Shown: piece by piece, positions 6,637 through 15,130 of the stretch
Layout: each line of letters begins with the position of its first letter
How positions within the stretch are numbered: the first letter of the stretch is position 1
From: Candidatus Neomarinimicrobium atlanticum
GTDB lineage: Bacteria > Fidelibacterota > Marinisomatia > Marinisomatales > Marinisomataceae
DNA length: 22,425 nt
Assembly: GCA_000402815.1 (NCBI GenBank)
Contig: AQSA01000029.1
Location: 1-22,425, forward strand
Direction of reading: 5' to 3'
The notes under the pieces: model-generated
The model's input: the letters and a program-made list of their open reading frames with translations, nothing else
What the model was told of the DNA's origin: nothing
Databases searched by the model: none
Position numbers and translations under genes: made by a program

Positions 6637-9174
6637 ATGAAAAGTAAAGAAATTAGAAAATCATTTATCAAATTTTTTGAGGGAAAGAACCATCATAAAA
6701 TTGATAGCGCTCCTGTATTACCTTATGGAGACAAATCCCTTTTATTCACCAACGCTGGAATGAATCAATTTAAACCAATTTTTTTAGATACCGAGAAGCC
6801 AAAACATTTACGAGTAGTTAATAGTCAAAAATGTATTAGAGTAAGTGGTAAACACAATGATCTAGAGGAAGTTGGTAGAGATGGATTTCACCATACATTT
6901 TTTGAAATGCTCGGTAATTGGTCTTTCGGAGATTATTATAAAAAAGAAGCTATTCAATGGTCATGGGAGCTCTTTACGGATGTTTGGAAGTTGGACAAAG
7001 ATCGTCTTTGGGTTACAGTATTTGAAGATGATGATGAAGCCTACGAATTATGGGAAAAAGAAACAGACATCGATAAGAGTCGCATAATACGATCTGGAGC
7101 AAAAGATAATTTTTGGGAAATGGCTGAGACCGGTCCATGTGGTCCATGTTCTGAAATTCACTACTATGTAGGAGATAATCCAGATGCTCAAAAGGGTAAA
7201 TATGTAAATAATTCTGATGAATATTGGGAGTTGTGGAACTTAGTGTTCATACAAAGTAATCGCTTAAAAGATGGAACATTCGAAGATTTGCCAAAAAAGC
7301 ATGTAGATACTGGAGCTGGACTTGAAAGAATTTGTTCAGTGCTTCAAAATAAGAATTCAAATTATAAAACAGATTTATTTGAAAAAACTATATTTGATTT
7401 AGAGAAAATATCCGATACTAAATACGATGATCATGAAGTTTCATATCAAGTCATATGCGACCATATTAGAATGTTATCATTTGCAATAGCTGATGGAGTT
7501 TTACCCTCGAACGAAGGTAGAGGTTATGTTATAAGAAGAGTTCTTAGGAGAGGTTCACGATTTGCAATGAATTTGGACAGCAAAGAACCTATTTTATATA
7601 AATTAGTTCAGTCAGTAGTTTCAACCATGTCAGACACTTATCCTGAATTAAAAGATAAACAAAAACATATAGAACAGACTATTTTGAGTGAAGAAGAATC
7701 TTTCTTAACTACTCTAGAAAAAGGAATTCTTCAATTTGAAAAAATTATTAAGAATTCGCCATCTGACAATATCAATGGTTCGGATGCATTTAAGTTATAT
7801 GATACTTATGGATTTCCTCTAGATTTGACGGAATTAATGGCATCTGAAAAAGGAAAGACTGTGGACAAAGAAGGTTTTGAAAGTGAAATGAAAAAACAGA
7901 AGGAGCTTGCAAAAAGGAATCAAAAATTTGTTATGGACAGCCAAGATATCAAATGGAAACTTGCTAATGATTTACCACATTCTCATTTCATTGGTTATAC
8001 TGATTATAATAGTTCAAGCAAAATTATAAATTGGGCCAATATTGATGATAAGGTCTTTATCGTATTAGAAAACACTCCATTTTATGCCGAATCTGGAGGT
8101 CAGATTGGAGATATAGGATTTATTGAAAATAAAGATTTTTCTGCTAAAGTAGTAGATACACAAAAAAATGGAGATTTTATCATTCATATATGCAGTCTTG
8201 TGTCAGGAAATATTCTAGAAAATATGAATGTATCTTGTAAAATAGATTCAATCAGAAGGAAAGATATTAAAATTAATCATTCAGCAACTCACCTACTACA
8301 TCAGGCGCTTAAAGATGTTTTAGGTAATCATATTAACCAAGCGGGGTCTTTAGTACACCCAGATTATTTACGACTCGACATTACTCATCCTTCTAAAATT
8401 GATACAAAAGATATTGCTGCAATAGAGTTACTTGTAAATAATAAAATTGCTGAAAATATTTCTGTGGAAACAGATATCAAAAGCTTAGAAGATGCAAAAA
8501 AAGAAGGTGCAACTGCTTTATTTGGAGAAAAGTATGGCGATACGGTAAGGATTGTAACTATGGATTCTTTTTCAAAAGAATTATGTGGTGGTACTCATGT
8601 TGACTCTACAATAGAAATTGATAAGTTTATTATAAAGAATGAGAAAGCTATTGCTTCAGGAGTAAGAAGAATACATGCTCTTACTGGAAAACATGTTGAA
8701 GATTATCTTCAGGATAGGATTAAGGCTAATGAGCTGCTAGAGCAAGCATCTAAAAAAAGAATACTTGATAAAGAAGATCAATCAAAGATGTTAGACGCCA
8801 TTGATATTGAAAAAATGATTGACAATCAAAAGTATGCGAATAGTATTCCATTCATTAATGAAGAAATTATTTTAGGATCTAAGAATGACTTAAAAAAACT
8901 AAATGCAAAATTGAATACAGTATTTCATTCAGGTATTGCAGTTTTTTCAGTAATGATTAATGAGAAACCTGTAGTTTCTATTAGTGTATCAAAAGACTTA
9001 ATTGAACAATCTGTTTCTGCATCTTCCTTGGCAAAACTTATTGGAAGCGAGTTGAATGGTGGGGGTGGCGGTAAAGATAGCTTTGCTACAGCAGGAGCAT
9101 CAACAGATTTTTCTTTAAATGAAATTAGAAATAAAGTTCAAAGACTGATAACATCTGAAATGGAGAAATTATAA
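6637..9174 (+). CDS. alaS: Alanine-tRNA ligase
   Basis: AlaRS charges tRNA-Ala and removes mis-attached serine or glycine. The 845 residues give all domains. The class II catalytic core (about 1-240) has HNDLEEVG, HHTFFEMLGNWSFGDYY, ETGPCGPCSEI and DTGAGLERI. The tRNA-recognition helices follow. The editing domain carries the zinc ligands H548 and H552 (HSATHLLH) and C650 and H654 (CGGTH). The C-terminal C-Ala domain has the Gly-rich loop NGGGGGK at about 807-813. Nothing essential is missing, so the gene appears intact. Its stop overlaps the start of the PPC-domain gene by one base (TAATG), making alaS the head of a coupled run. Confidence 0.98.
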   Translation: MKSKEIRKSFIKFFEGKNHHKIDSAPVLPYGDKSLLFTNAGMNQFKPIFLDTEKPKHLRVVNSQKCIRVSGKHNDLEEVGRDGFHHTFFEMLGNWSFGDYYKKEAIQWSWELFTDVWKLDKDRLWVTVFEDDDEAYELWEKETDIDKSRIIRSGAKDNFWEMAETGPCGPCSEIHYYVGDNPDAQKGKYVNNSDEYWELWNLVFIQSNRLKDGTFEDLPKKHVDTGAGLERICSVLQNKNSNYKTDLFEKTIFDLEKISDTKYDDHEVSYQVICDHIRMLSFAIADGVLPSNEGRGYVIRRVLRRGSRFAMNLDSKEPILYKLVQSVVSTMSDTYPELKDKQKHIEQTILSEEESFLTTLEKGILQFEKIIKNSPSDNINGSDAFKLYDTYGFPLDLTELMASEKGKTVDKEGFESEMKKQKELAKRNQKFVMDSQDIKWKLANDLPHSHFIGYTDYNSSSKIINWANIDDKVFIVLENTPFYAESGGQIGDIGFIENKDFSAKVVDTQKNGDFIIHICSLVSGNILENMNVSCKIDSIRRKDIKINHSATHLLHQALKDVLGNHINQAGSLVHPDYLRLDITHPSKIDTKDIAAIELLVNNKIAENISVETDIKSLEDAKKEGATALFGEKYGDTVRIVTMDSFSKELCGGTHVDSTIEIDKFIIKNEKAIASGVRRIHALTGKHVEDYLQDRIKANELLEQASKKRILDKEDQSKMLDAIDIEKMIDNQKYANSIPFINEEIILGSKNDLKKLNAKLNTVFHSGIAVFSVMINEKPVVSISVSKDLIEQSVSASSLAKLIGSELNGGGGGKDSFATAGASTDFSLNEIRNKVQRLITSEMEKL

Positions 9175-9602
9175 TGCAATTTCAAAAAATTGATAGTTCA
9201 TATATAGTACACGTAGAAAAGGGTGAAAAAGTGATGGAAAAACTTACACAATTTTGTATTGATCGAAACATTACATCCGGTCAGCTTTCTGGTATAGGAG
9301 CAGTTAAGAATGTTGATATTGGAGCTTATGACTTGGCTTCAAAAGATTACATTCATAAGACATATGATTCAATACTTGAGTTACTTTCATTTCAAGGTAA
9401 CGTAGCAATCAAAGATAATGAACCATTTATACATGCTCATATTACCTTAGGTAATCATCATATGGAAGTGTCAGGCGGTCATCTCTTTGAGATGGAAGTG
9501 GCAGCGGTAGGAGAATTTATAATACATGATTTTAAAGATAAAACACACAGAGAGCTCGATAAAGACATTGGATTAGCTACATTGAGTCTTTGTAAAATTT
9601 AA
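9174..9602 (+). CDS. PPC/DUF296 domain protein
   Basis: A 142-residue stand-alone PPC domain, the fold found after AT-hooks in plant proteins and alone in many bacteria. The diagnostic stretch is HAHITLGNHHMEVSGGHL (87-104), with H87, H89, H96 and H103 placed as possible metal ligands, followed by VAAVGEFII. The N-terminal part contains the GQLSGIGAV segment typical of the family. The biochemical role of bacterial members is unsettled; DNA binding is proposed mainly for the plant proteins, and no AT-hook is present here. Translation is coupled to alaS through the TAATG overlap, and ridA follows 12 bases later. Confidence 0.88.
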   Translation: MQFQKIDSSYIVHVEKGEKVMEKLTQFCIDRNITSGQLSGIGAVKNVDIGAYDLASKDYIHKTYDSILELLSFQGNVAIKDNEPFIHAHITLGNHHMEVSGGHLFEMEVAAVGEFIIHDFKDKTHRELDKDIGLATLSLCKI

Positions 9603-9614
9603 AAGGAAATAATA

Positions 9615-9980
9615 ATGACTAATTTAAAAGCACCAACACCTGTTGGACCATATTCAATGTTTAGATATTTAGGTAATGATTCTAGTTGGATTATGGCTGG
9701 ATCAATTCCGATAGATCCTTTATCTGGAAAATTAAATAATGATACAGTTGAAGATGAAGTCAGTCAAGTATTTGATAATATTGAAGCTGTGCTAGCAGAT
9801 AATGATAAAACTTTAGAAGATATAAGAAAATTTACTGTTTTTTTAATGGACTTAAGTTATACCCCGTTAGTAAATGCTGAAATTGAAAAAAGATTCAAAG
9901 GAGAATATCCAGCACGTTCTACAATTCAAGTAGCAGGGCTTCCAATGGGATCAAGAGTAGAAATTGAATGCTTAGGCTAA
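9615..9980 (+). CDS. ridA: RidA family enamine/imine deaminase
   Basis: A 121-residue protein of the RidA/YjgF/YER057c family. Authentic RidA hydrolyses reactive enamines and imines such as 2-aminoacrylate that arise from PLP enzymes. Visible features are the PTPVGPYS start, the FDNIEAVLADNDKTLEDIRKFTVFL helix, and the C-terminal PARSTIQVAGLPMGSRVEIE, which holds the conserved Arg (in PARS) that binds the substrate carboxylate. A good AAAGGA ribosome-binding site precedes the ATG. The last 13 bases overlap the next gene in another frame. Whether it is RidA proper or one of the Rid1-7 sister groups cannot be decided by eye. Confidence 0.9.
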   Translation: MTNLKAPTPVGPYSMFRYLGNDSSWIMAGSIPIDPLSGKLNNDTVEDEVSQVFDNIEAVLADNDKTLEDIRKFTVFLMDLSYTPLVNAEIEKRFKGEYPARSTIQVAGLPMGSRVEIECLG

Positions 9981-10402
9981 TAAAGATATCCATTTTTTCT
10001 GTCATTATTTTTTCAAGTCTTTTTTCTCAACAAAAAGTTGATTTTCGTACAGAAGAAGAGCAGTTGAAAGATCCAAAGATTGCTTTGAAACGTTCACTAA
10101 CTATACCAGGCGCTGGACAACTTTATAATGATCAAAAGGTTAAAGGATATGCTTTAATGGCTAGTGAAGTTTTAGCATTATGGAGTTTTAACGATAATAG
10201 AAAAAAATATAATAACTATGAAGATTCTGATTCGAATTCTAAAGAACATTACTTAAGAGAAAGAAATCGCTTTGCATGGATTGCAATTGGTTTGTACTTT
10301 TATGGAGTTCTGGATGCTGTAGTCGAGGCTCATCTGGATAATTTCGATGAAGTTGTAAAAGAAAGTGATCCCTTAAATAATAAAGGAAAAGATAATGAGT
10401 AA
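9968..10402 (+). CDS. DUF5683-like membrane protein
   Basis: A 144-residue protein with an N-terminal hydrophobic signal or anchor (about 4-20, followed by SQQKVDF). The central motif KRSLTIPGAGQLYNDQKVKGYALM (about 38-61) resembles the S-x-x-x-PGxGQxYN-KGY signature of DUF5683, a family common in Bacteroidota, Chlorobiota and related phyla. A second hydrophobic segment follows the basic/acidic stretch, with FAWIAIGLYFYGVLDAVVEAHLDNF. The function is unknown. It overlaps ridA by 13 bases and the transporter gene by 8, so it sits firmly inside the alaS-to-transporter run. Its presence supports an FCB-group host. Confidence 0.7.
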   Translation: MLRLIKISIFSVIIFSSLFSQQKVDFRTEEEQLKDPKIALKRSLTIPGAGQLYNDQKVKGYALMASEVLALWSFNDNRKKYNNYEDSDSNSKEHYLRERNRFAWIAIGLYFYGVLDAVVEAHLDNFDEVVKESDPLNNKGKDNE

Positions 10403-11774
10403 CCCTAGAGAGCAATGGAGTTCAAAAGCAAGTTTCATTTTAGCTGCTGCTGGTTCAGCGGTAGGACTAGGTAATATCTGGAAATTTCCTTATATAGCTG
10501 GAGAAAATGGTGGAGCAGCATTCTTGTTCATTTATATGATTTGTATTGTAATGATAGGGCTGCCAATATTAAATATTGAAATTTTATTAGGAAGAGCAAC
10601 GCAGAAAAATCCAGTCGGAGCATTTAAAGCGCTATCGGGAAAGCCATTTTGGACATATGTAGGTGCATTAGGAGTGCTAGCTAGCTTTACCATCCTTTCA
10701 TTCTATAGTGTTGTAGGTGGATGGTCTATAGCATATACAGTAGAGGCGTTAAAGGGTTTTACATTTGAAACACCTCAAGTTGCAGGAGAATTTTTTGATC
10801 TTAAGAATAGTAATCCAATGTGGGTTGTTGGCTACCATACACTTTTTTTTCTAATGGTACTTGGAATTATTTTGTCTGGTGTTAGAGCTGGATTAGAAAA
10901 AGCGAGTAAGTATTTGATGCCAGCATTGTTTGCAATCTTAGCTATTTTAGTAGTTCAAGGCCTAATGTTATCTGGCGCAGATCGTGGAGTATCATTTCTG
11001 TTTGATCCAGATTGGTCAAAAATTAATGCACAAACTTTTTTATTGGCCCTAGGACATGCATTTTTCACTTTGAGTTTAGGGATGGGTGCAATGATGACCT
11101 ATGGAAGTTACTTATCTGAAAAAGATGATATTGTAAATGCCTCGTATCTCGTAGCTTTTCTTGACACATTTATTGCTATAATGGCTGGTGTTGCAATATT
11201 TACCGTTGTTTTTTCATCAGGATACGATCCTACAGCAGGACCTGGACTTGTATTTCATGTTTTACCACCATTACTTTCCCAGCTAGCTGGTGGATACTTC
11301 TTTGCACTTTTATTCTTTGTATTGTTATCAATTGCGGCAGTTACTTCTGCGATTTCAATTTTAGAAGTCAGCGTCGCTTATTTAACAGATGAATTAAAAT
11401 ATTCTAGAAAAAAAGCCACTTTAACCATGGGTGCATTAGTGTACTTTGCTGCGATTCCATGCGCTCTTTCATTCAACGTTCTTTCCGATTTTACATTATT
11501 TGGAACAGGATTCACTTTCTTTGATATGGCAGATTACTTGGCATCAAATGTGTTGCTTCCATTAGGTGGATTTTTCCTAGCAATTTTTGCAGGATATGTA
11601 TGGAAAGTTGATGAGGTTGTCAGGAACTTGCTAATAGGAGAATCACAATCTACATACTTTGGAAACTCTATTTTAAAATCAAAATCTTTTGTAGCGATAT
11701 TTAGTTTTTTAGTTCGATACATAAGTCCAATATCAATTTTTCTTGTGTTTTTATATCAATTTGGATGGATTTAA
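10395..11774 (+). CDS. Sodium:neurotransmitter symporter (NSS/SNF) family transporter
   Basis: A 459-residue inner-membrane protein with about 11 to 12 helices and the LeuT fold. TM1 carries AAAGSAVGLGNIWKFPY (about 17-33), whose unwound part supplies Na+ and substrate contacts. GLPILNIEILLGR follows in TM2, and the TM6 region FFTLSLGMGAMMTYGSYL is also conserved. Bacterial relatives (LeuT, MhsT, Tyt1) import neutral, hydrophobic or aromatic amino acids with sodium, so amino-acid uptake is likely, but the substrate is not known. The ATG has an AAAGGA ribosome-binding site and overlaps the upstream gene by 8 bases. Nearness to ridA and pip fits an amino-acid theme. Confidence 0.93.
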   Translation: MSNPREQWSSKASFILAAAGSAVGLGNIWKFPYIAGENGGAAFLFIYMICIVMIGLPILNIEILLGRATQKNPVGAFKALSGKPFWTYVGALGVLASFTILSFYSVVGGWSIAYTVEALKGFTFETPQVAGEFFDLKNSNPMWVVGYHTLFFLMVLGIILSGVRAGLEKASKYLMPALFAILAILVVQGLMLSGADRGVSFLFDPDWSKINAQTFLLALGHAFFTLSLGMGAMMTYGSYLSEKDDIVNASYLVAFLDTFIAIMAGVAIFTVVFSSGYDPTAGPGLVFHVLPPLLSQLAGGYFFALLFFVLLSIAAVTSAISILEVSVAYLTDELKYSRKKATLTMGALVYFAAIPCALSFNVLSDFTLFGTGFTFFDMADYLASNVLLPLGGFFLAIFAGYVWKVDEVVRNLLIGESQSTYFGNSILKSKSFVAIFSFLVRYISPISIFLVFLYQFGWI

Positions 11775-11779
11775 GCTGA

Positions 11780-12538
11780 ATGCTAAAGAGACTTTTTCCA
11801 TCTAAATCTACTCGATATAAGCACATTCAGAATTTAGTTAAAAGAATTAATACGGATATAATTGATCGATTAGAAATATTTTTTCCAATGTGGATTATGC
11901 TTGCTTTCCAACACTATTTGATCAAATCCTATGATATAGCAGTATTTAGTGGGCTGAAAATTGATTATGATAGGTATTATATATTTTCAATGATCATTGA
12001 AGACTGGGCTGGTATAGTAAATATTTTATTCCATTCACTGTTATTTTTATGGCTTATGAAAAGGTATGAGTCTTTTGGACCTTTTCGAAGTGTAAAAATA
12101 GATTGTCAAACCAACTTCTTATTATTTTTAGCAATTTATTCCTTTATAGATATACTAATTTTTGGAAAAATGATGATGGGTTTGTTTTTAATGTTTCTTG
12201 TACTATATATAATATACCGATCAGATAACATGCGCAGTAAGATTTCTACTATAATTTTAACTATGATTGTACTACTATTTTCTATATATCAAGATGAACC
12301 AATTTTGTCTACTAGTGCAATGTTATATTTGCCATTTTTGTTCGCTACATTAGCATTAAAATCCAAAGAATATCTTTATTATGCTCAAAAATATTTGTTA
12401 TTCATCGTTTTTATATTTCTATCAACAAAAGAGCTATGGTTTGGGTTTGTCGGATTAGGGTACTTTATATTCTTCTATTCTTATTACTATTTCTCGACGA
12501 ATGAGAAGTATAATTGGCTAAAATTTGATAGCCATTAA
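11780..12538 (+). CDS. Unrecognised polytopic membrane protein
   Basis: I do not recognise this 252-residue protein. It starts with a basic N-terminal segment (MLKRLFPSKSTRYKHIQNLVKR), then shows about six or seven hydrophobic helices rich in Phe, Ile, Leu and Tyr, separated by short charged loops, and ends in a soluble Asn/Lys/Tyr tail. No catalytic motif is visible. It begins five bases after the transporter stop and is therefore probably the last gene of that transcript. A small partner for the NSS transporter or an unrelated envelope protein are both possible. Confidence 0.7.
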   Translation: MLKRLFPSKSTRYKHIQNLVKRINTDIIDRLEIFFPMWIMLAFQHYLIKSYDIAVFSGLKIDYDRYYIFSMIIEDWAGIVNILFHSLLFLWLMKRYESFGPFRSVKIDCQTNFLLFLAIYSFIDILIFGKMMMGLFLMFLVLYIIYRSDNMRSKISTIILTMIVLLFSIYQDEPILSTSAMLYLPFLFATLALKSKEYLYYAQKYLLFIVFIFLSTKELWFGFVGLGYFIFFYSYYYFSTNEKYNWLKFDSH

Positions 12539-12658
12539 TAATCTGCTGGATTTTCTTATCTTTTTCATTAAATTGTTCAATGTTGACCTTAATAAAAACT
12601 TTTTATCTTAAGAAGTTTATCACAATAATCATTCCAACCCTTACGCTCGGAGCTTTTT

Positions 12659-14125
12659 ATGTCTAAAAATACTATTGAAAAAACATTAACATTTGATGAC
12701 GTCCTTTTGGTTCCTCAAAAATCAGCTGTGCTACCTAAAGAAGTTGATTGTTCTACGCATCTTACAAGAAATATAAAACTAAATATACCTGTGATGAGCG
12801 CAGCAATGGATACTGTGACAGAATCTGATATGGCAATTGCTTTAGCAAGACAAGGAGGGATTGGCGTAATTCATAAAAACTTGAGCATAGAAGAGCAAGC
12901 TTTAATGGTTGATAAGGTAAAGAGATATGAAAGTGGAATGATTAAGAATCCTATCACTCTTGATCAGGGTAAGTCTATTGGCGATGCTAAGCAATTAATG
13001 GAACAGTACTCAATTGGAGGATTACCAGTATTAGCAGAAGGAAAATTAGTTGGTATTATTACAAAAAGAGATATCAGATTTGAATCAGACCTAAGTGTTC
13101 TAGTAAAAGACAGAATGACAGCAAAAAATTTAGTAACTGTTCAAATGGATACTAGTAATGATGAAGCAAAAAAAATATTACAGAAACATAGGATAGAAAG
13201 ACTCTTAGTTGTTGATGGTGATGATAATTTAGCGGGATTAATTACAGTAAAAGATTTAACTAAAAAAGAAGAATTTCCCAATTCTTCAAAAGATAAAAAT
13301 GGAAGACTGAGAGTGGCAGCTGCGGTAAGTGTTAGAGATGATTGGTCCGATAGAATTAAGGCACTTTCTGATGTTGGTGTTGATGCAATTGTAGTAGATA
13401 CTGCTCACGGTCATTCTGAGTATGTATTAGACTTAGTAAAAAAGGTTAAAAAAGCATTTCCTAAGCTTGACTTGATAGCTGGTAATGTTGCTACAGCAGA
13501 AGCGACTGAAGATTTAATTAAAGCAGGAGTTGATTGTGTTAAGGTTGGTATAGGAGCAGGATCTAGTTGTACAACAAGAATTGTTGCTGGAGTAGGAGTA
13601 CCTCAACTTTCAGCTATTATTGATTGTGCTAAGGTTGGTTTGAAGTATAATATACCAATTATAGCTGATGGTGGAATACGCTATAGCGGTGATATTGCAA
13701 AGTCATTAGCTGCTGGAGCGAGCGTTGTTATGCTGGGAGGTATGTTAGCTGGTATGGATGAAAGTCCAGGAGAAACTATTGTTTATGAAGGAAGAAGATA
13801 TAAGTCATACCGAGGTATGGGTTCCTTAGCTGCTATGAAAGAAGGTGGAGGTGAAAGATATTTTCAACAAGAAAAGGATGAACTAAAATTGGTACCTGAA
13901 GGTATTGAGGGGATGGTTCCATTTAGAGGTCCTGTAAATAATACTGTTTTTCAGTTAATTGGTGGATTGAAATCATCTATGGGATACTGTGGAGCTAAAA
14001 ATCTTTCTTTATTCCAAAAAAATAAAAAATTTATTGAGATATCAGCAGCAGCTGGAAGAGAAAGTCATCCTCATGAAGTTAGCATTGTGAAAGAGGCGCC
14101 TAACTATCAAGGTCACGACAAATAA
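12659..14125 (+). CDS. guaB: Inosine-5'-monophosphate dehydrogenase
   Basis: IMPDH oxidises IMP to XMP with NAD+, the committed step to guanine nucleotides. The 488 residues match bacterial GuaB. The N-terminal TFDDVLLVPQKSAVLP and NIPVMSAAMDTVTE are standard. A pair of CBS domains occupies about 94-205, where the nucleotide-sensing Bateman module sits. The catalytic loop is GAGSSCTTRIV with Cys304; most homologues have GSICTTR, so one residue next to the Cys is Ser rather than Ile. IIADGGIRYSGDIAKSLAAGA, MLGGMLAG and the mobile-flap GMGSLAAM follow. A GGAG ribosome-binding site ends about six bases before the ATG. No guaA is present in the window. Confidence 0.98.
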   Translation: MSKNTIEKTLTFDDVLLVPQKSAVLPKEVDCSTHLTRNIKLNIPVMSAAMDTVTESDMAIALARQGGIGVIHKNLSIEEQALMVDKVKRYESGMIKNPITLDQGKSIGDAKQLMEQYSIGGLPVLAEGKLVGIITKRDIRFESDLSVLVKDRMTAKNLVTVQMDTSNDEAKKILQKHRIERLLVVDGDDNLAGLITVKDLTKKEEFPNSSKDKNGRLRVAAAVSVRDDWSDRIKALSDVGVDAIVVDTAHGHSEYVLDLVKKVKKAFPKLDLIAGNVATAEATEDLIKAGVDCVKVGIGAGSSCTTRIVAGVGVPQLSAIIDCAKVGLKYNIPIIADGGIRYSGDIAKSLAAGASVVMLGGMLAGMDESPGETIVYEGRRYKSYRGMGSLAAMKEGGGERYFQQEKDELKLVPEGIEGMVPFRGPVNNTVFQLIGGLKSSMGYCGAKNLSLFQKNKKFIEISAAAGRESHPHEVSIVKEAPNYQGHDK

Positions 14126-14153
14126 TTGTCAATAAATAAAAAAATCATAATTA

Positions 14154-14189
14154 TTGAGATTTAATCTCAACAATCAATAAAAGTATACT
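14154..14189 (+). promoter_or_regulatory. Candidate flavodoxin promoter with palindromic operator
   Basis: A perfect 17-base inverted repeat, TTGAGAT-TTA-ATCTCAA, spans 14154-14170. It lacks a T-run, so it is not a terminator. A good -10 box TATACT lies at 14184-14189, and the -35 position (14161-14166) falls inside the palindrome, which is where a repressor would bind. Flavodoxin genes are often under Fur-type iron control in other bacteria. This site has two 7-base arms around 3 bases rather than the usual Fur arrangement, so the regulator remains open. Confidence 0.45.
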
Positions 14190-14229
14190 TAAATTACGTC
14201 ATTAATAACTAGGGGAGACTTACAATATC

Positions 14230-14742
14230 ATGAAAAAAATAGGTTTATTTTGGGGAAGTACAACTGGAAATCAGGAAGAAGCTTCCGAATTGCTCCAAGG
14301 TCACATGGAAGAAGCGGGATACGAAGTAGATTCATACGATATTAGATCAACTGATTTATCTAAAATGCTTGAATATTCAAATCTTATTATTGGTTGCCCA
14401 ACATGGAATGTAGGTGAGTTACAAGAAGACTGGGAAGAGGTATTTTTAGAGTATCGTAAAATGGACTTCAGTAATATTACAGGAGCATTTTTTGGTGCTG
14501 GAGATCAGATTTCATATAGTTTTAATTACTTAGATGCTGTTGGTTTGCTAGCAAAGCCTTTCATAGAAAATGGTGGTAAGCTAATAGGTAAATGGTCTAC
14601 TGACGGGTATGAATTTGATGAATCTGAAGCACTTCAAGGAGATGAGTTTTTAGGTTTGGGAGTTGATAATGATAATGAAGAAGAATTAACAGAAGAACGA
14701 ATAGCTAATTGGGCTCAACTTATTAAAGATAAGTTTCAATAA
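14230..14742 (+). CDS. fldA: Long-chain flavodoxin
   Basis: A 170-residue FMN electron carrier that replaces ferredoxin under iron limitation. The phosphate-binding loop is WGSTTGNQEEAS (about 9-20), with Gln where most FldA proteins have Thr (TGNT/TGNQ variants occur). The FMN-stacking loops are CPTWNVGELQEDW (about 57-69), including the Trp, and FGAGDQISYSFNYLDAVG (about 95-112), including the Tyr. The 20-residue insertion of long-chain flavodoxins is present in the C-terminal half. AGGGGAG stands 12 bases before the ATG, a rather long spacing but the only candidate. The upstream palindrome suggests regulated expression. Confidence 0.95.
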   Translation: MKKIGLFWGSTTGNQEEASELLQGHMEEAGYEVDSYDIRSTDLSKMLEYSNLIIGCPTWNVGELQEDWEEVFLEYRKMDFSNITGAFFGAGDQISYSFNYLDAVGLLAKPFIENGGKLIGKWSTDGYEFDESEALQGDEFLGLGVDNDNEEELTEERIANWAQLIKDKFQ

Positions 14743-14778
14743 GTATTGGAGCTTGTAAATATTAGAAGAAATAAATAT

Positions 14779-15036
14779 TTATGCACTTAAAGAATTGAAG
14801 TAATTAGTCAATCTTGATTTTTGTCTAGCAGCATTATTTTTATGAATTAAATTTTTGCTTGCCATCTTATCGATAAAGGAAATCGCACTAGTATAAGGCT
14901 CTGTTGCTTTTTTAGCGTCGTCCTGAGACATGACATTTTTAATCAATGTTCTCATCTTAGATTTGTTCTGAGCATTAATTGCTCTGCGTTTCAAATCTTG
15001 TCGATCTCGTTTAATCTGTTGTTTATGTCTATCCAT
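14779..15036 (-). CDS. rpsT: Small ribosomal subunit protein bS20
   Basis: A basic, helical protein that binds 16S rRNA in the 30S body. I choose the ATG at 15036 (85 residues), because MDRHKQQIKRDRQ then aligns position by position with the usual MANHKSALKRIRQ start of S20. A TTG at 15051 would add five residues and has a GAG-like motif upstream, so it cannot be excluded. The NKSKMRTLIKNV and HKNNAARQKSRLT segments are typical of the family. It is convergent with flavodoxin and divergent from meaB. An AT-only inverted repeat (14756-14763/14774-14781) touches its stop codon but is a weak terminator candidate. Confidence 0.93.
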   Translation of the reverse strand: MDRHKQQIKRDRQDLKRRAINAQNKSKMRTLIKNVMSQDDAKKATEPYTSAISFIDKMASKNLIHKNNAARQKSRLTNYFNSLSA

Positions 15037-15130
15037 AAATTGCGATTGCAACTTATCTCATTACAAATGCGATGTCAATAAATTTCTAGTTTTGATTATT
15101 GTTTTAAAATTATAGCAATTAAATTAGAAT

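Noticed and set aside
12539..12658. Riboswitch or structured leader upstream of guaB.
   Set aside because: The 120 bases show no recognisable aptamer or strong stem; only an ordinary Shine-Dalgarno sequence is supported, and possible -35/-10 boxes have poor spacing.
14756..14781. Bidirectional terminator between flavodoxin and rpsT.
   Set aside because: The 8-bp stem is entirely A/T, has no GC core or U-tract and overlaps the rpsT stop codon, so it is too weak to claim.
15037..15051. TTG start adding five residues to bS20.
   Set aside because: The family N-terminus aligns exactly from the ATG at 15036; the upstream residues have no counterpart.
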